Below are positions 33,204 to 42,463 of a stretch of 64,000 nucleotides of DNA, piece by piece. This stretch comes from Paraburkholderia sp. BL23I1N1 (GTDB lineage Bacteria; Pseudomonadota; Gammaproteobacteria; Burkholderiales; Burkholderiaceae). The stretch lies in NCBI RefSeq assembly GCF_003610295.1, contig NZ_RAPV01000001.1, forward strand, positions 5,766,001 through 5,830,000. The letters are read 5' to 3'. A model generated the notes under the pieces. The model saw only the letters and a program-made list of their open reading frames with translations. It was not told the DNA's origin and made no database searches. The first letter of the stretch is position 1; each line of letters begins with the position of its first letter. The position numbers and the translations under genes are program-made.

Positions 33204-34109
33204 GTGAGCGATATCGTGAAAGACAAGGTTGTGGTGGTAACGGGAGCGGGGGCCGGCATCGGCCGCGATTTCGCGCTGCAGTTCGCTGCGGCTGGCGCGA
33301 AGGTGGTGGTCAACGATCTGGGACGCCATGTGGAAAGCGGCGAGTTCGCGGCGCATCGCGTCGTCGCGGAAATCAGGGAAGCAGGCGGCGAAACGGTTGC
33401 CAGTACCGACAGCGTCGCCGAATGGGACTCGGCGCAAAAGATCGTGCAGGCTGCTTTAGATACGTTCGGGCGGATCGACTGCGTGGTCAACAACGCCGGT
33501 ATCGTGCGCGACAGGATGTTCTTCAACATGAGCCCGGAAGAATGGAAGGCCGTCGTCGACGTGCATCTGAATGGTTCGTTTTTTGTGGCGCGCGCTGCCG
33601 CGCCGCACTTCAAGGCGCAGAACGGCGGCAGCTATGTGCACATGACCTCGACGTCCGGCCTGATCGGCAATATCGGCCAGGCCAACTACTCGGCCGCGAA
33701 AATGGGCGTCGTGGGTTTGTCGAAGTCGATCGCACTCGACATGGCGAAGTTCAACGTGCGCTCGAACTGTATTGCACCGTGGGCATGGACTGCGATGACC
33801 GCGTCGATTCCGTCCGACACGCCGGAGCAAAAGGCCCGCGTCGAGATCATGAAGAAAATGGAATCGCGCAAGGTGGCGCCGCTCGCGGTTTACCTCGCAT
33901 CGGATCGTGCCGCGAAGGTGTCGGGGCAAATCTTCGGCGTGCGCGCGAATGAAATCTATTTTTTCAACCAGATCCGCATGGTGCGTTCGCTGCACCGCGA
34001 CGCTGGCTGGACGCCGGAATCGATCGCCGATCAGGTCATGCCCGCCTTCGAATCCAGCTTCTTCCCGAACGTGCCTTCGCTCACGCTGACGCCTTGGGAT
34101 CCGGTTTAA
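33204..34109 (+). CDS. SDR, MFE2-type 3-hydroxyacyl-CoA dehydrogenase-like
   Basis: A 301-residue short-chain dehydrogenase of the peroxisomal multifunctional enzyme type 2 subgroup. TGAGAGIGRDFALQFAAAGA is the cofactor block, VVVNDLG the adenosine site, NNAGIVRDRMFFNM the family block, and QANYSAAKMGVVGLS the catalytic Tyr-Lys. About 40 extra C-terminal residues extend beyond the classical core. Subgroup members oxidise 3-hydroxyacyl-CoAs, including steroid and branched side chains. The GTG start at 33204 follows GGAGACGACA. It is the only gene of its unit and has a GAAC-like box upstream. Confidence 0.85.
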   Translation: MSDIVKDKVVVVTGAGAGIGRDFALQFAAAGAKVVVNDLGRHVESGEFAAHRVVAEIREAGGETVASTDSVAEWDSAQKIVQAALDTFGRIDCVVNNAGIVRDRMFFNMSPEEWKAVVDVHLNGSFFVARAAAPHFKAQNGGSYVHMTSTSGLIGNIGQANYSAAKMGVVGLSKSIALDMAKFNVRSNCIAPWAWTAMTASIPSDTPEQKARVEIMKKMESRKVAPLAVYLASDRAAKVSGQIFGVRANEIYFFNQIRMVRSLHRDAGWTPESIADQVMPAFESSFFPNVPSLTLTPWDPV

Positions 34110-34142
34110 CGCGCGTTTTTCACGCGCTGGGCTCGTTGTCTT

Positions 34143-34170
34143 TGCGGCAACCTCGAACGAGGCAGCCGCA
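34143..34170. terminator. Hairpin between convergent SDR and serine hydrolase genes
   Basis: TGCGGC (34143-34148) pairs with GCCGCA (34165-34170), and inside it CCTCG pairs with CGAGG across a two-base loop, with a small internal loop between. The stem lies between two convergent genes; there is no T-tract, so the terminator call is tentative. Confidence 0.45.
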
Positions 34171-34218
34171 GAGCCGCCAGCAAAAGCGAACAACTGCCGG
34201 TCACGCCAGCGACGTCGG

Positions 34219-35383
34219 CTAGCTCAGGTTCAACGCCTGGCGGATCGCCTTCGCGATGGGCAGCAACGGATCTTCTTCCGGCGAGGCAGGATTGAACAGC
34301 TTGTTGTGGCAAATCGCAACGGCGAGGCCGGTGTCGGGATCGGCCCAGCCGATCGAGTTGCCCTGCCCCGGATGACACAACGCACGCGGCGAATGAACCG
34401 CCGTCACTGGCGGATGCGCGCCCCCGAACCAGAATCCGCCGATGGTGATCGGAATCGGGAAGCCGAACATGACCGGATCGGGTTCTTCACTGTTCGCTCG
34501 CGGCGTATTCAGCGTCGCGACAAGCTCTTTTGACAGCAGCCGCACGCCGTCGATTTCGCCGCCGCCAGCCAGCATCGCCCAGAAGCACGCTTCGCTGCGC
34601 GCGTTGAAAATGCCGCCGACGCCGGCCACTTCCGCACGACGCACATCGGCCCGCTCAAAGACAGTTGGATTGAGCGCCACCTCCTCGGGCATCGACGCGA
34701 GGAAAAGCGGCGGCAAATATTCCGCCGGCACCGGCACCATTGCGTCGATGAGCCCTGGCGATGCGCGACTCGGCCGCGTCCGGGATGCCGATCCAGAGGT
34801 CGGAAATGCCAAGCGGCTCCGCGATTTCCTCACGCACGAAGCGCCCCAGCGAACGCCGTTGCGGATCGGCCCGCCTCACCAGTTCGCCGACGATCCAGCC
34901 AAAGGTCATCGACAGATAAAGCGTCTTCGTGCCCGGTTCCGCCAGCGGTTCCAGATCGGCGATCGCAGCCGTCATCCAGTTCCAGTCGCACATTCTCGCG
35001 GGCGTCACGCCCTCCGGCATCTGCGGGACGCACGCTCGATGCGTCAGCACATCGCGAACCGTCGTGCGTGCCTTGCCGCGCACACCATATTCCGGCCAGT
35101 AGCGCGCAACAGGCGCGTCATAATCGATGTGGCCGCGATCGGCCAGGATGTGCAGCGCCGTGGCCGCAACGGCCTTGGTCACGGAGTAGACATTGAACAG
35201 CGTCTCGCCGTCCACGAGGCGTCCCGTCGCAGGATCGGCCACTCCGCTCCATGCGTCGACCACCAGTTTGCCGTTCAGATAAGCCGCGACCTGCACACCG
35301 GTTTCACCGCCTTCGCGGGTCGCATAGTCCAGCGCCTGCTGGACGATTTTCGTGTCATGCAACGTGTGGCTCGATACGTCCAT
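34219..35383 (-). pseudogene. Serine hydrolase (beta-lactamase/esterase class), frameshifted
   Basis: Two overlapping frames together cover a class C beta-lactamase-like serine hydrolase of about 388 codons. The upstream frame (from 35383) holds the S-x-x-K nucleophile, Ser67 and Lys70 in VYSVTKAVA, and ends its similarity after DAAESRIA; the downstream frame continues with GLIDAMVPVPAEYLPPLFL and holds the HPGQG block. The joined length is 3n+1, so one extra base near 34755-34775 breaks the gene. GGGAGACATC precedes the start. The product would hydrolyse esters, perhaps lactones or ester substrates. The break may be real or a sequencing insertion; three other genes here show the same type of shift. 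Confidence 0.8.
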
Positions 35384-35450
35384 GGGGTGATGTCTCCCGG
35401 AAAATGAATTTGCGTGGACGCACGAGCCGCATGAATCGCGTGAGGCCGGG

Positions 35451-37052
35451 TCATCGTGCGTCCTCCAGAATCAGGTCGGCGGCCCGCCAGGCCATGGCCA
35501 TCATCGGGCCGTTCGTGTTGCCGGAAATCATCGTCGGCGTGACGGACAGATCCATCACGCGCAGTCCGTCGACATCCCGCACGCGTAGCCGCGAATCGAG
35601 CACGGCAAGGCGATCGCCACCCATCTTGCAGGTGCCGCAGGCGTGATAGCCCGATTGGCCTTCGCGCCGGTACAGGTCGAGGATTTCGTCGTCGGATTGA
35701 ATCTCGAAACCGGGTCGCGTTTCCCCGTCCAGCAGATCAGCCAACGGCTTCGCTGCGAACACCTGGCGCATCAGCCGGAATGCGTTGATCGCGAGTCGCC
35801 GGTCGTAGGGATCGGCGAGATAATTGGCTGCCACTTCCGGCGGCGTGTTGTGCTCACCCGATACGATCCGCACGTGCCCCTGGCTCTCGGGCCGCAGCGG
35901 ATAGCTGAATAGCTGCATGCCGGGGAACGGTTCGAAGCCATACCCGCCTGCGCTGAAATCGAGTGAATGCGGCGCCATCATCAATTGCACGTCGGGCCGG
36001 GTGGCGCCGGGCCCGGTTTTAACAAAGCCGCCCACCGGATACGAACCGAGCGCAAGGACGCCACTATGGAACAGAAAATAGCGCATTGCATTGCGCCATA
36101 GACGAACTCCGGCAAACTCCCGGTTCTGCGAATCGCGCCATTGTCCGAGGCGCGCCTGCATCATGTACAGCAAATGTTCGCGCATGTTCTGCCCAACCCC
36201 AGGGCTCGCGGCAATCACGTGGATACCCAGCGGCTGCAGATGCTCGGGATCGCCCACGCCGGAGAGTTGCAATAGCCTTGGCGTCTCCAGCGCGCCCGCT
36301 GACAGCACAACCTCGCGTTTGGCCTTGTAGGTGGCCTCGACGCCGCCGCGCTTGCATTGCACGCCCACGGCGCGAGTGCTCTCGAAGAGAACTCGACTGA
36401 CTTCCGTGCCCGTGATGACAGTCAGGTTTTTGCGCTTCCTCGCGGGTTTGAGAAAGGCTTCCGCGGAACTCTGCCGTCGCCCGTTGCGGATCGTGTAGGT
36501 TAAATACGCGACACCCTCGTGATCGAGCCGGTTGATGTCTTCGAGACGCCGCACACCAAGCGACTGACAGGCCTCGAGCACTGCCTCATCGAGACGGCTA
36601 CGCTGTGCATGAAGCGAAACTTTCAGCGGGCCGCCCGCGCCGCGTAGTTCATCGGCGCCCAGCGCGTGGTCTTCGATGCGCCTGAAGCATGGCGCCACGT
36701 CCTGCCATCCCCAGCCCTCCACACCGAGCGCCGCCCACCCGTCATAATCTTCGGGGTGACCGCGCATGTACACCATGCCGTTGATGCTGCTCGATCCGCC
36801 GAGCATCTTGCCGCGCAACCAGACTTCGTTGCGATGGCCATTGCCGCCCTCCGGCTGCACCGGAATGAACCACGCGTGAGCGGGATCACCGAGCAGCTTG
36901 CCAAATCCTTTCGGCATTCGAATGAGTTGGCTCGCGTCCTCAGGGCCCGCCTCGATCAACAGCACCTGATGGCGCCCATTCTCGGACAGACGATAGGCCA
37001 GCACGCATCCAGCGCTCCCCGCACCCACGACGATATAGTCGAATCCGGTCAT
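35451..37052 (-). CDS. GMC-family flavin oxidoreductase (choline dehydrogenase-like)
   Basis: A 533-residue FAD-dependent GMC oxidoreductase. The dinucleotide fold is YIVVGAGSAGCVLAYRL (residues 6-22), GGSSSINGMVYMRG is the FAD-covering motif, and His470 in SGYHACGTCKMG with Asn512 or Asn514 in SGNTNGP form the catalytic pair. These enzymes oxidise primary or secondary alcohols to aldehydes or ketones and pass electrons to the respiratory chain or oxygen. With a P450 immediately upstream (22 bp gap, same strand), it probably oxidises the alcohol formed by that P450. Similarity to polyethylene-glycol and alicyclic alcohol dehydrogenases makes the exact substrate open. Confidence 0.9.
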   Translation of the reverse strand: MTGFDYIVVGAGSAGCVLAYRLSENGRHQVLLIEAGPEDASQLIRMPKGFGKLLGDPAHAWFIPVQPEGGNGHRNEVWLRGKMLGGSSSINGMVYMRGHPEDYDGWAALGVEGWGWQDVAPCFRRIEDHALGADELRGAGGPLKVSLHAQRSRLDEAVLEACQSLGVRRLEDINRLDHEGVAYLTYTIRNGRRQSSAEAFLKPARKRKNLTVITGTEVSRVLFESTRAVGVQCKRGGVEATYKAKREVVLSAGALETPRLLQLSGVGDPEHLQPLGIHVIAASPGVGQNMREHLLYMMQARLGQWRDSQNREFAGVRLWRNAMRYFLFHSGVLALGSYPVGGFVKTGPGATRPDVQLMMAPHSLDFSAGGYGFEPFPGMQLFSYPLRPESQGHVRIVSGEHNTPPEVAANYLADPYDRRLAINAFRLMRQVFAAKPLADLLDGETRPGFEIQSDDEILDLYRREGQSGYHACGTCKMGGDRLAVLDSRLRVRDVDGLRVMDLSVTPTMISGNTNGPMMAMAWRAADLILEDAR

Positions 37053-37074
37053 CGGTTCAATCTCCGGCGGAGGT

Positions 37075-38325
37075 TCAAACCGGATCGAACACGACCGGAA
37101 TCGAATGCGGCACGCGCATCATGATTCCGTTGATCAGCGGCGCGGGCGCCTCGGGATCGAGCTGCAAGGTCGGCAAGCGATTGAGGATAGCGTTGAGTGC
37201 GCGGGTCATCTCGACGCGCGCTAGATGCTGGCCTATGCAGACGTGCGGCCCGTACGCGAATGCGAAATGCCGATGTGTGCCGGTGCGAAAAATATCGAAG
37301 CGATCGGGGTCCGGGAAACGGCTGGGATCGCGATTGGCGCTACCGGCGAGCACGTCGAGGAATGCGCCCGCAGGAATCTCGACGCCGCCCAATGTCACAT
37401 CGCGCGCCGCCATGCGGGATTGCATCAATACCGGTCCGTCCCAGCGCAACGCCTCCTCGATGGCTCGCGGCACGAGCGTGCGGTCGAGACGCACCGCGTT
37501 CAGCTGATCCGGATTGCGCAACAAGCCAAGCAGCAAGACGCTGGTCGCACGATAGGTCGTATCGCCGCCCGCATTCACCAGTTGCCTGAGGAATGAGATG
37601 ACGACCTCTTCGGGCAAGCGCTCGCCTTCGACTTCAGCGGTGGCCAGCATGCTGACGAGATCGTCGCCTGGACTTTCCCGGCGTTGCGCGACGAGTTGTG
37701 CGAAGTAGCGGCCCAGCTTGGTCGACGCTTCGACGCCGTGCTCGATATCGACCGAGACGAGCGTCTGCGCGATGGCGAGCTTGTGAAACACCCCAACGTC
37801 TTCCGGCGGCAGCGCCAACTGACGGTAAATGATGTTGAACGGATAGTGCAGCGTGAATTCCTGCACGAGGTCGGCATGACCGCGGCCGGTGAACCTTTCC
37901 ATCAGGTCGCTCACTACCGGATCGACCAGCGTATCGCCCCATGCAGCCACGGTATTGGGCAGAAAGGCTTTCTGAAAAATGCGGCGATAGCGTGGATGCT
38001 CGGGCGCGTCCATGGTCGAAATGCTGCGGCCGAAACTGATACCGATATTGCGTTCGTAAGAGCGGTTCGAAAACGTCGCCGGATCGCCCAGCACCTGCGC
38101 CACCTCGTCATAGCCGAACACACAGTAATGCTCGACGTCGGACATGGTCAGGTCGGCATGCGTGCCCATGAGTACACGGTAATCCCCCTTCTGCACCGAG
38201 CCTTGCTCGCGCAACGCGGCAATGCGCGGATAAGGATCGCTATGCGCGCCGTAGGCCAGGGAATCTTCGAAAAAGGGATTGAACGCAGGATCGTCGAAAT
38301 CCTGAAGTCTCAGGCGCTCGCCCAT
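37075..38325 (-). CDS. Cytochrome P450
   Basis: A 416-residue soluble P450. Cys363 in FAYGPHVCIGQHLAR is the heme ligand, Glu291 and Arg294 in EEALRW form the E-x-x-R pair, and the I-helix NAGGDTTYRA carries Asp255-Thr256 of the proton relay. FSNRSYERNIGISFGR and MDAPEHPRYRR are normal N-terminal blocks. It is distinct in sequence from the P450 at 31875 and more like CYP families that oxidise steroids or terpenoids. The start at 38325 is taken because GGAGACGGCATC lies just before it; the frame opens six codons earlier. It is the first gene of an operon with the GMC oxidoreductase and probably the serine hydrolase. Confidence 0.9.
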   Translation of the reverse strand: MGERLRLQDFDDPAFNPFFEDSLAYGAHSDPYPRIAALREQGSVQKGDYRVLMGTHADLTMSDVEHYCVFGYDEVAQVLGDPATFSNRSYERNIGISFGRSISTMDAPEHPRYRRIFQKAFLPNTVAAWGDTLVDPVVSDLMERFTGRGHADLVQEFTLHYPFNIIYRQLALPPEDVGVFHKLAIAQTLVSVDIEHGVEASTKLGRYFAQLVAQRRESPGDDLVSMLATAEVEGERLPEEVVISFLRQLVNAGGDTTYRATSVLLLGLLRNPDQLNAVRLDRTLVPRAIEEALRWDGPVLMQSRMAARDVTLGGVEIPAGAFLDVLAGSANRDPSRFPDPDRFDIFRTGTHRHFAFAYGPHVCIGQHLARVEMTRALNAILNRLPTLQLDPEAPAPLINGIMMRVPHSIPVVFDPV

Positions 38326-38399
38326 GATGCCGTCTCCTGTCATTGAATTGATGAAGTCAAAAAGGCTCGCACGCAGAGTCGCCGCACGGTGCTAATATA

Positions 38400-38412
38400 T
38401 GAACTATGTTCG
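38400..38412. promoter_or_regulatory. GAAC box (TGAAC-TAT-GTTCG)
   Basis: Exact GAAC-N3-GTTC core in the divergent gap between a P450 gene and the TetR gene, 75 bp from the P450 start and 97 bp from the TetR start. It directly overlaps AT-rich promoter-like sequence. A site in front of its own gene is usual for a TetR autorepressor. Confidence 0.6.
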
Positions 38413-38508
38413 ACTTTGCACGGTTGTGCAAGAAAATTTGTTGTCGAAAGATCGTGTCAAAATCAGCGACCGGGGACATCGTCGCTGCCGACTACAAGGA
38501 ATCAAACC

Positions 38509-39267
38509 ATGCCGTCTCGCGGCAACATCTCCGCGCGCGCTGCAAGCGCAAACGCAACTGCCACCACGACCGAACCCGTCGCGCTCGCCCGGCGAACGAC
38601 CGCCGAGCGCATTCTCGATACCGCCGAAGAACTCTTTGCGCTGCATGGTTACTTCGGCACGTCGATCCGCGACATCATGCGGGCCTGCGGTCTGGAATTC
38701 AGCCTTGCGCGCTATCACTTCGGCAACAAGGACGCGCTGTTTCGCGAAGCGATCGCTCGGCGCGCGGGGGCAATCAGCCAGCAGGTGATCGCTTCGCTCG
38801 ATCCGTTGCTGGGTGCCACGGGCGACGTGCCACCCGGCATCGAGGCGATTGTTACCGCACTGTCTACGCCCGCGTTCGAACATTTGAAGAACGGCGAGCG
38901 CGGTTGGCACAACTATCTCCGGTTGCTGACGCAAACCGGTTGCCTGCTCGAACGGCCCGACCTGACGGCGCCCTTCTACGATCAGTATTCGCCAGCCGCT
39001 GCGCGCTATCGCGAAGCCTTTGCGCTTGCGCTACCCACGGCGGATTCCGGCGCGATCAGGCTGGTGCAGGGTTTTGTCGAATCGGTATTTCATCTCGTGC
39101 TGAATGAGTTGTATGCGCGTGCCGCAAAGGCGAGTTCGAACGCAGGTGCTGCGCCACTGTCGTTGGCTGAGATCGAACGGATGCATACGTACCTCGTTCG
39201 CTTCGCTGTTGGCGGAATCGATGCACTTACACCGCCATCTCGTCCTCCCCGGATTCACGAGCATTGA
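38509..39267 (+). CDS. TetR-family regulator
   Basis: A 252-residue TetR protein. After a 25-residue Ala/Thr-rich leader the DNA-binding domain runs from about residue 29 to 80, with AERILDTAEELFALHGYFGT and IRDIMRACGLEFSLARYHFG; Y-H-F-G is typical of the TetR recognition helix end. The C-terminal domain carries the ligand pocket. ATG 38509 follows AAGGAATCAAACC; the frame opens upstream to 38389, across the GAAC box, which argues against the longer form. Divergent from the P450-GMC operon and upstream of the ferredoxin reductase operon, it is the best candidate to bind the GAAC boxes and control the pathway, probably in response to an acyl-CoA or the substrate. Confidence 0.8.
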   Translation: MPSRGNISARAASANATATTTEPVALARRTTAERILDTAEELFALHGYFGTSIRDIMRACGLEFSLARYHFGNKDALFREAIARRAGAISQQVIASLDPLLGATGDVPPGIEAIVTALSTPAFEHLKNGERGWHNYLRLLTQTGCLLERPDLTAPFYDQYSPAAARYREAFALALPTADSGAIRLVQGFVESVFHLVLNELYARAAKASSNAGAAPLSLAEIERMHTYLVRFAVGGIDALTPPSRPPRIHEH

Positions 39268-39295
39268 CAGCTGCCCACGGAAACGTTCACAATTA

Positions 39296-39308
39296 AGAAC
39301 AGTATTCA
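39296..39308. promoter_or_regulatory. Weak GAAC-like box (AGAAC-AGT-ATTCA)
   Basis: Two mismatches from TGAAC-N3-GTTCA, 67 bp upstream of the ferredoxin reductase start in a 108-bp gap after the TetR gene. A GTTCAC half-site also occurs at 39285-39290. Weak evidence on its own. Confidence 0.3.
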
Positions 39309-39375
39309 CAAATTACAAGAGCTATTCATGCGTCACGAAACACACAACGGTGACGTGAGACAGGAGTTCGCCTTC

Positions 39376-40635
39376 ATGACCACTGCAGCCCCAGAAGACA
39401 CTGCGCTGATCGTCGGTGCCGGCCATGCTGCCGGCGAATGCGCAACCAGCATTCGCGATCAGGGATGGGCGGGCCGCATCGTGCTGGTCGGCGAGGAGCC
39501 GCATCTGCCGTATCAACGGCCGCCGTTGTCGAAGGCATTCCTCTCGGGCGAACTGAACGCCGAACAGCTTTATCTGAAGCCACAAGCCACTTACGACAAG
39601 GCGCAAATCGAGTTCATTCCGGGTACGCGGGCCGAGCGCATCGACCGCGCGGCGCATACGGTTTCCTTGTCGGACGGCCGTGAAATCGGCTATACGAAAC
39701 TCGTGATCGCGACCGGTGGACACGCGAGGAGGCTTGCGTTGCCGGGTATCGAAGCAATCGAAAAGCAAGCCAATTTTCATTATCTGCGCACGCTCGATCA
39801 TGTCGCGCGCATCCGTATGCAGTTTCATGCCGGCGCGCGCCTCGTTATCGTCGGTGGCGGATATATCGGTCTGGAAGTCGCGGCGATCGCGGTGAAGCGC
39901 GGCCTGCATGTCACCGTTCTGGAAGCATTGCCGCGTGTACTCGCACGCGTCACCGCGCCTGAGCTCTCGACGTTCTACGAACAGGTGCACCGCGAAGCCG
40001 GCGTCGACGTGCGCACCAGTACGGCGGTCAGCGGTTTCGAACTGGATGCGTCGGGCGATGCCGTATCAGCGGTTGCCTGCGCCGACGGCTCACGCATCCC
40101 CGCGGATCTCGTCATCGTGGGTGTCGGCCTGCAACCCGCCACGGAACTTGCAGAGGCAGCGGGTCTTATCGTCGACAACGGCATCGTCGTGGATGAGCAC
40201 ACCCGTACGTCCGATCCCGACATCTTCGCCATCGGCGACTGCACCAACCATCCCAACGGACTGCTCGGCCGGCGCTTGCGGCTCGAGTCCGTTCCCAACG
40301 CAATGGAGCAGGCGCGCACGGCGGCGGCCACGCTTTGCGGCAAGACGCGCGTGTACAACAGCGTGCCATGGTTCTGGTCCGACCAATACGATCTGAAGCT
40401 GAAGATGGTCGGCCTCTCCCAAGGCTATGACGAACTCGTGCTGCGCGGCGAGCCGCAAGACCGTTCTTTCTCGGCGTTCTACCTGAAGGAAGGCGTGATG
40501 CTCGCCGCCGATACCGTCAGCCGTCCGCAGGAATTCATGCTGGCCAAACGTTTTGTCGGCGAGAAGATTCCGGTGCGAGCCGCCGAACTCGCCGACGATT
40601 CGATCCCGCTCAAAAGCCTGCTTCCCGCAGTCTGA
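39376..40635 (+). CDS. Ferredoxin reductase (putidaredoxin reductase type)
   Basis: A 419-residue FAD/NAD(P)-linked reductase of the rhodocoxin/putidaredoxin reductase group. ALIVGAGHAAGECA (about residues 10-23) binds FAD, PYQRPPLSK is the family signature, VIVGGGYIGLEVAA binds NAD(P)H, and DIFAIGDC is the second FAD site. It passes electrons from NADH to the [2Fe-2S] ferredoxin encoded 26 bp downstream, which in turn serves a class I P450. ATG 39376 follows AGGAGTTCGCC; a frame opening at 39328 has no support. This is the only such reductase in the window, so it probably serves both P450s. Confidence 0.9.
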   Translation: MTTAAPEDTALIVGAGHAAGECATSIRDQGWAGRIVLVGEEPHLPYQRPPLSKAFLSGELNAEQLYLKPQATYDKAQIEFIPGTRAERIDRAAHTVSLSDGREIGYTKLVIATGGHARRLALPGIEAIEKQANFHYLRTLDHVARIRMQFHAGARLVIVGGGYIGLEVAAIAVKRGLHVTVLEALPRVLARVTAPELSTFYEQVHREAGVDVRTSTAVSGFELDASGDAVSAVACADGSRIPADLVIVGVGLQPATELAEAAGLIVDNGIVVDEHTRTSDPDIFAIGDCTNHPNGLLGRRLRLESVPNAMEQARTAAATLCGKTRVYNSVPWFWSDQYDLKLKMVGLSQGYDELVLRGEPQDRSFSAFYLKEGVMLAADTVSRPQEFMLAKRFVGEKIPVRAAELADDSIPLKSLLPAV

Positions 40636-40661
40636 CCGACCTTCCTCTATCCAACCACATC

Positions 40662-40979
40662 ATGCCCATCATTAGATTCATTCAACCGGACGGCAGCGAG
40701 GCCGCCGCATCTGCGAACGTCGGCGAATCCGTCATGCAGACCGCGGTCAATCATCAGGTGCCTGGCATTCTCGGCGATTGTGGCGGAAGTTGCAGTTGCG
40801 CGACCTGTCACGCCTACGTCGATGAAGCGTGGGTGAGCCACATGCCGGCCGCCGAACCGTATGAAATCGACATGCTGACCTGCGCGATGGACGTGAGGGA
40901 CAACAGCCGCCTCACGTGTCAGATCAATATCACACCGGAGCTCGACGGGCTGGTGGTTCGCCTGCCCAACACCGCCTGA
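40662..40979 (+). CDS. [2Fe-2S] ferredoxin (adrenodoxin/putidaredoxin type)
   Basis: A 105-residue vertebrate-type ferredoxin. The four cluster ligands fit the C-x5-C-x2-C...C pattern as Cys40, Cys46, Cys49 and Cys86, in DCGGSCSCATCHAYV and LTCQI. An additional Cys44 sits inside the loop. It is the immediate electron donor to class I P450s and is encoded right after its reductase. The short C-terminal tail lacks an aromatic final residue such as the Trp of putidaredoxin, so partner specificity may differ. Confidence 0.9.
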   Translation: MPIIRFIQPDGSEAAASANVGESVMQTAVNHQVPGILGDCGGSCSCATCHAYVDEAWVSHMPAAEPYEIDMLTCAMDVRDNSRLTCQINITPELDGLVVRLPNTA

Positions 40980-40981
40980 GC

Positions 40982-41002
40982 GAGCGCGCCAGCAGCGCGC
41001 TC
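40982..41002. terminator. GC-rich hairpin after the ferredoxin gene
   Basis: GAGCGCGC and GCGCGCTC are perfect 8-bp arms with a 5-base loop, three bases after the ferredoxin stop and 15 bp before the stop of the convergent SnoaL-like gene. No T-tract follows; a bidirectional terminator is likely by position. Confidence 0.55.
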
Positions 41003-41016
41003 TGCTTCGCCGACCG

Positions 41017-41595
41017 TCAAGGGGACTGTGTGAGCGCGCCGATCGTGGCCGGCTCGCTCGCCTCCCAGAACGACGCCCACGTTGGGAACGACTGAGGCAG
41101 GCGCGGCTGGTACTTATCGCTTTCGTACTTGCCAGGCCAGTTCTGAAAGCGCGGCGTGCCCGGCCGTTCGAGCCAGTCGGTCGAATACCAGTGGCGTTCG
41201 TCGCGGCGTTCGAAAAACCACTTGCCGTCGCGACGCACGTAGTGATCGAAGTAGCAGATCGCCATGACCACCCATTTGCCGTTGTCCTCGTGCTCCGCGC
41301 GGCAATACACGTGGCCGCTCGCATGATCGGGATCGAGCAGATCGATTGCGTGTCCGCAGATCTGGTGAATGCTCCGGTAGAAGCCGCGAAGAATATGCTC
41401 GGACCCGTAAAACGTTTTCAGCGCGGCGCGGCCGCTACCCCAGCGGCCGCAATTCACGTCGTCGGTGAAGAGCGCAACCAGGCTGTCGAGGTCGCGCGAA
41501 TCGACAGCCAGCGCATAGCGCATGGGCAACTGCTGGATCGTCAGTTGCGCTTCGATACGGTCGATGCGCGCCAGAAGGTCCGGCTCCGTCGTCAT
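41017..41595 (-). CDS. SnoaL/NTF2-like domain protein
   Basis: A 192-residue protein of the SnoaL-like (NTF2 fold) group. RYALAVDSRDLDSLVALFTD near the N-terminus and the Arg/Trp-rich WFFERRDERHWYSTDW at about residues 126-141 are typical of the SnoaL_4 branch. Members are isomerases, cyclases, dehydratases or non-catalytic small-molecule binders, and ketosteroid isomerase has the same fold. Its start overlaps the SDR stop by four bases (ATGA). It is the last gene of the long minus-strand operon. A double-bond isomerase or dehydratase is plausible, but no catalytic residue can be assigned from sequence alone. Confidence 0.75.
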   Translation of the reverse strand: MTTEPDLLARIDRIEAQLTIQQLPMRYALAVDSRDLDSLVALFTDDVNCGRWGSGRAALKTFYGSEHILRGFYRSIHQICGHAIDLLDPDHASGHVYCRAEHEDNGKWVVMAICYFDHYVRRDGKWFFERRDERHWYSTDWLERPGTPRFQNWPGKYESDKYQPRLPQSFPTWASFWEASEPATIGALTQSP

Positions 41596-42428
41596 GTCGT
41601 TCTCCGCGCGCCGATCGTCACGCCGCTTGCGGCGCGGGCACGGATTTCGTCCGCATAGTACGGCTGATGAGACAGCAGGCCACCGTCCACGTTGATGATT
41701 TGCCCCGTGACGAAGGCAGCCTCGTCGGAAGCCAGATATACCACGGCATGCGCGATGTCTTCAGGCTGCCCGAGCCGCGGCGTGAGGTGATGGCTGAGCA
41801 TCATCTCGCCCACCGGCCCCGCGTAGTGGCCCACTGTGGCGGGCGTCACGATCAGGCCCGGTGCGATGGCGTTGCAGCGAATCCCCTCCTTGCCGTGCTG
41901 CGCGGCGACATAGCGCGTCAACGCTTCGATGCCGGCCTTGCACACGCCATACGCGCTATAGCCGAGCGCGCCCGCCTGCGCGGCGCCCGATGACGTGTTG
42001 ATGATCGACCCGCCCCCGCGCGCGCGCATGAGCGGGATCGCGTAGCGCGACGCCAGCATGGTACCGCGCAAGTTGATACGCATCGTATCGTCCCAGACGG
42101 AGACGTCGACGGCTTCAACGGCTGCATCGACGGTGCTCGACAGCGATGTTGCGGCCGCGTTGTTATGCAGCACGTCGAGGCCTCCCCATGTTTCGCGGGT
42201 CAGCGCGAACATCGCGGCGATCGAAGCCTCGTCGCCGATATCGACCTGCGCGGCAAGCGCCTCGCCCCCGCTCTCCTGGATGCGCCGGGCCTGCGCGCCG
42301 GCCCCGTCGAAATTGCGGTCCGCCACCACCACCTTTACGCCTTCGGCGGCGAGCCGCGCGGCACACGCCGCACCGATACCCGACGCGGCCCCCGTGACGA
42401 TGGCAATCTTTCCATTGAGTCGCGACAT
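41592..42428 (-). CDS. SDR-family oxidoreductase
   Basis: A 278-residue classical short-chain dehydrogenase. TGAASGIGAACAARLAAEGV is the cofactor block, VVVADRN points to NAD(H), NNAA replaces NNAG, and SAYGVCKAGIEAL carries the Tyr-Lys pair. A 20-residue C-terminal extension follows the core. The start at 42428 has GAGGAAACTGG upstream. It is in the long operon between the acyl-CoA dehydrogenase pair and the SnoaL-like gene; likely a hydroxy/keto conversion of a CoA ester or ring alcohol. Confidence 0.8.
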   Translation of the reverse strand: MSRLNGKIAIVTGAASGIGAACAARLAAEGVKVVVADRNFDGAGAQARRIQESGGEALAAQVDIGDEASIAAMFALTRETWGGLDVLHNNAAATSLSSTVDAAVEAVDVSVWDDTMRINLRGTMLASRYAIPLMRARGGGSIINTSSGAAQAGALGYSAYGVCKAGIEALTRYVAAQHGKEGIRCNAIAPGLIVTPATVGHYAGPVGEMMLSHHLTPRLGQPEDIAHAVVYLASDEAAFVTGQIINVDGGLLSHQPYYADEIRARAASGVTIGARRTT

Positions 42429-42463
42429 ATGCCAGTTTCCTCGTGATTTAAAACGTGCCCGGT

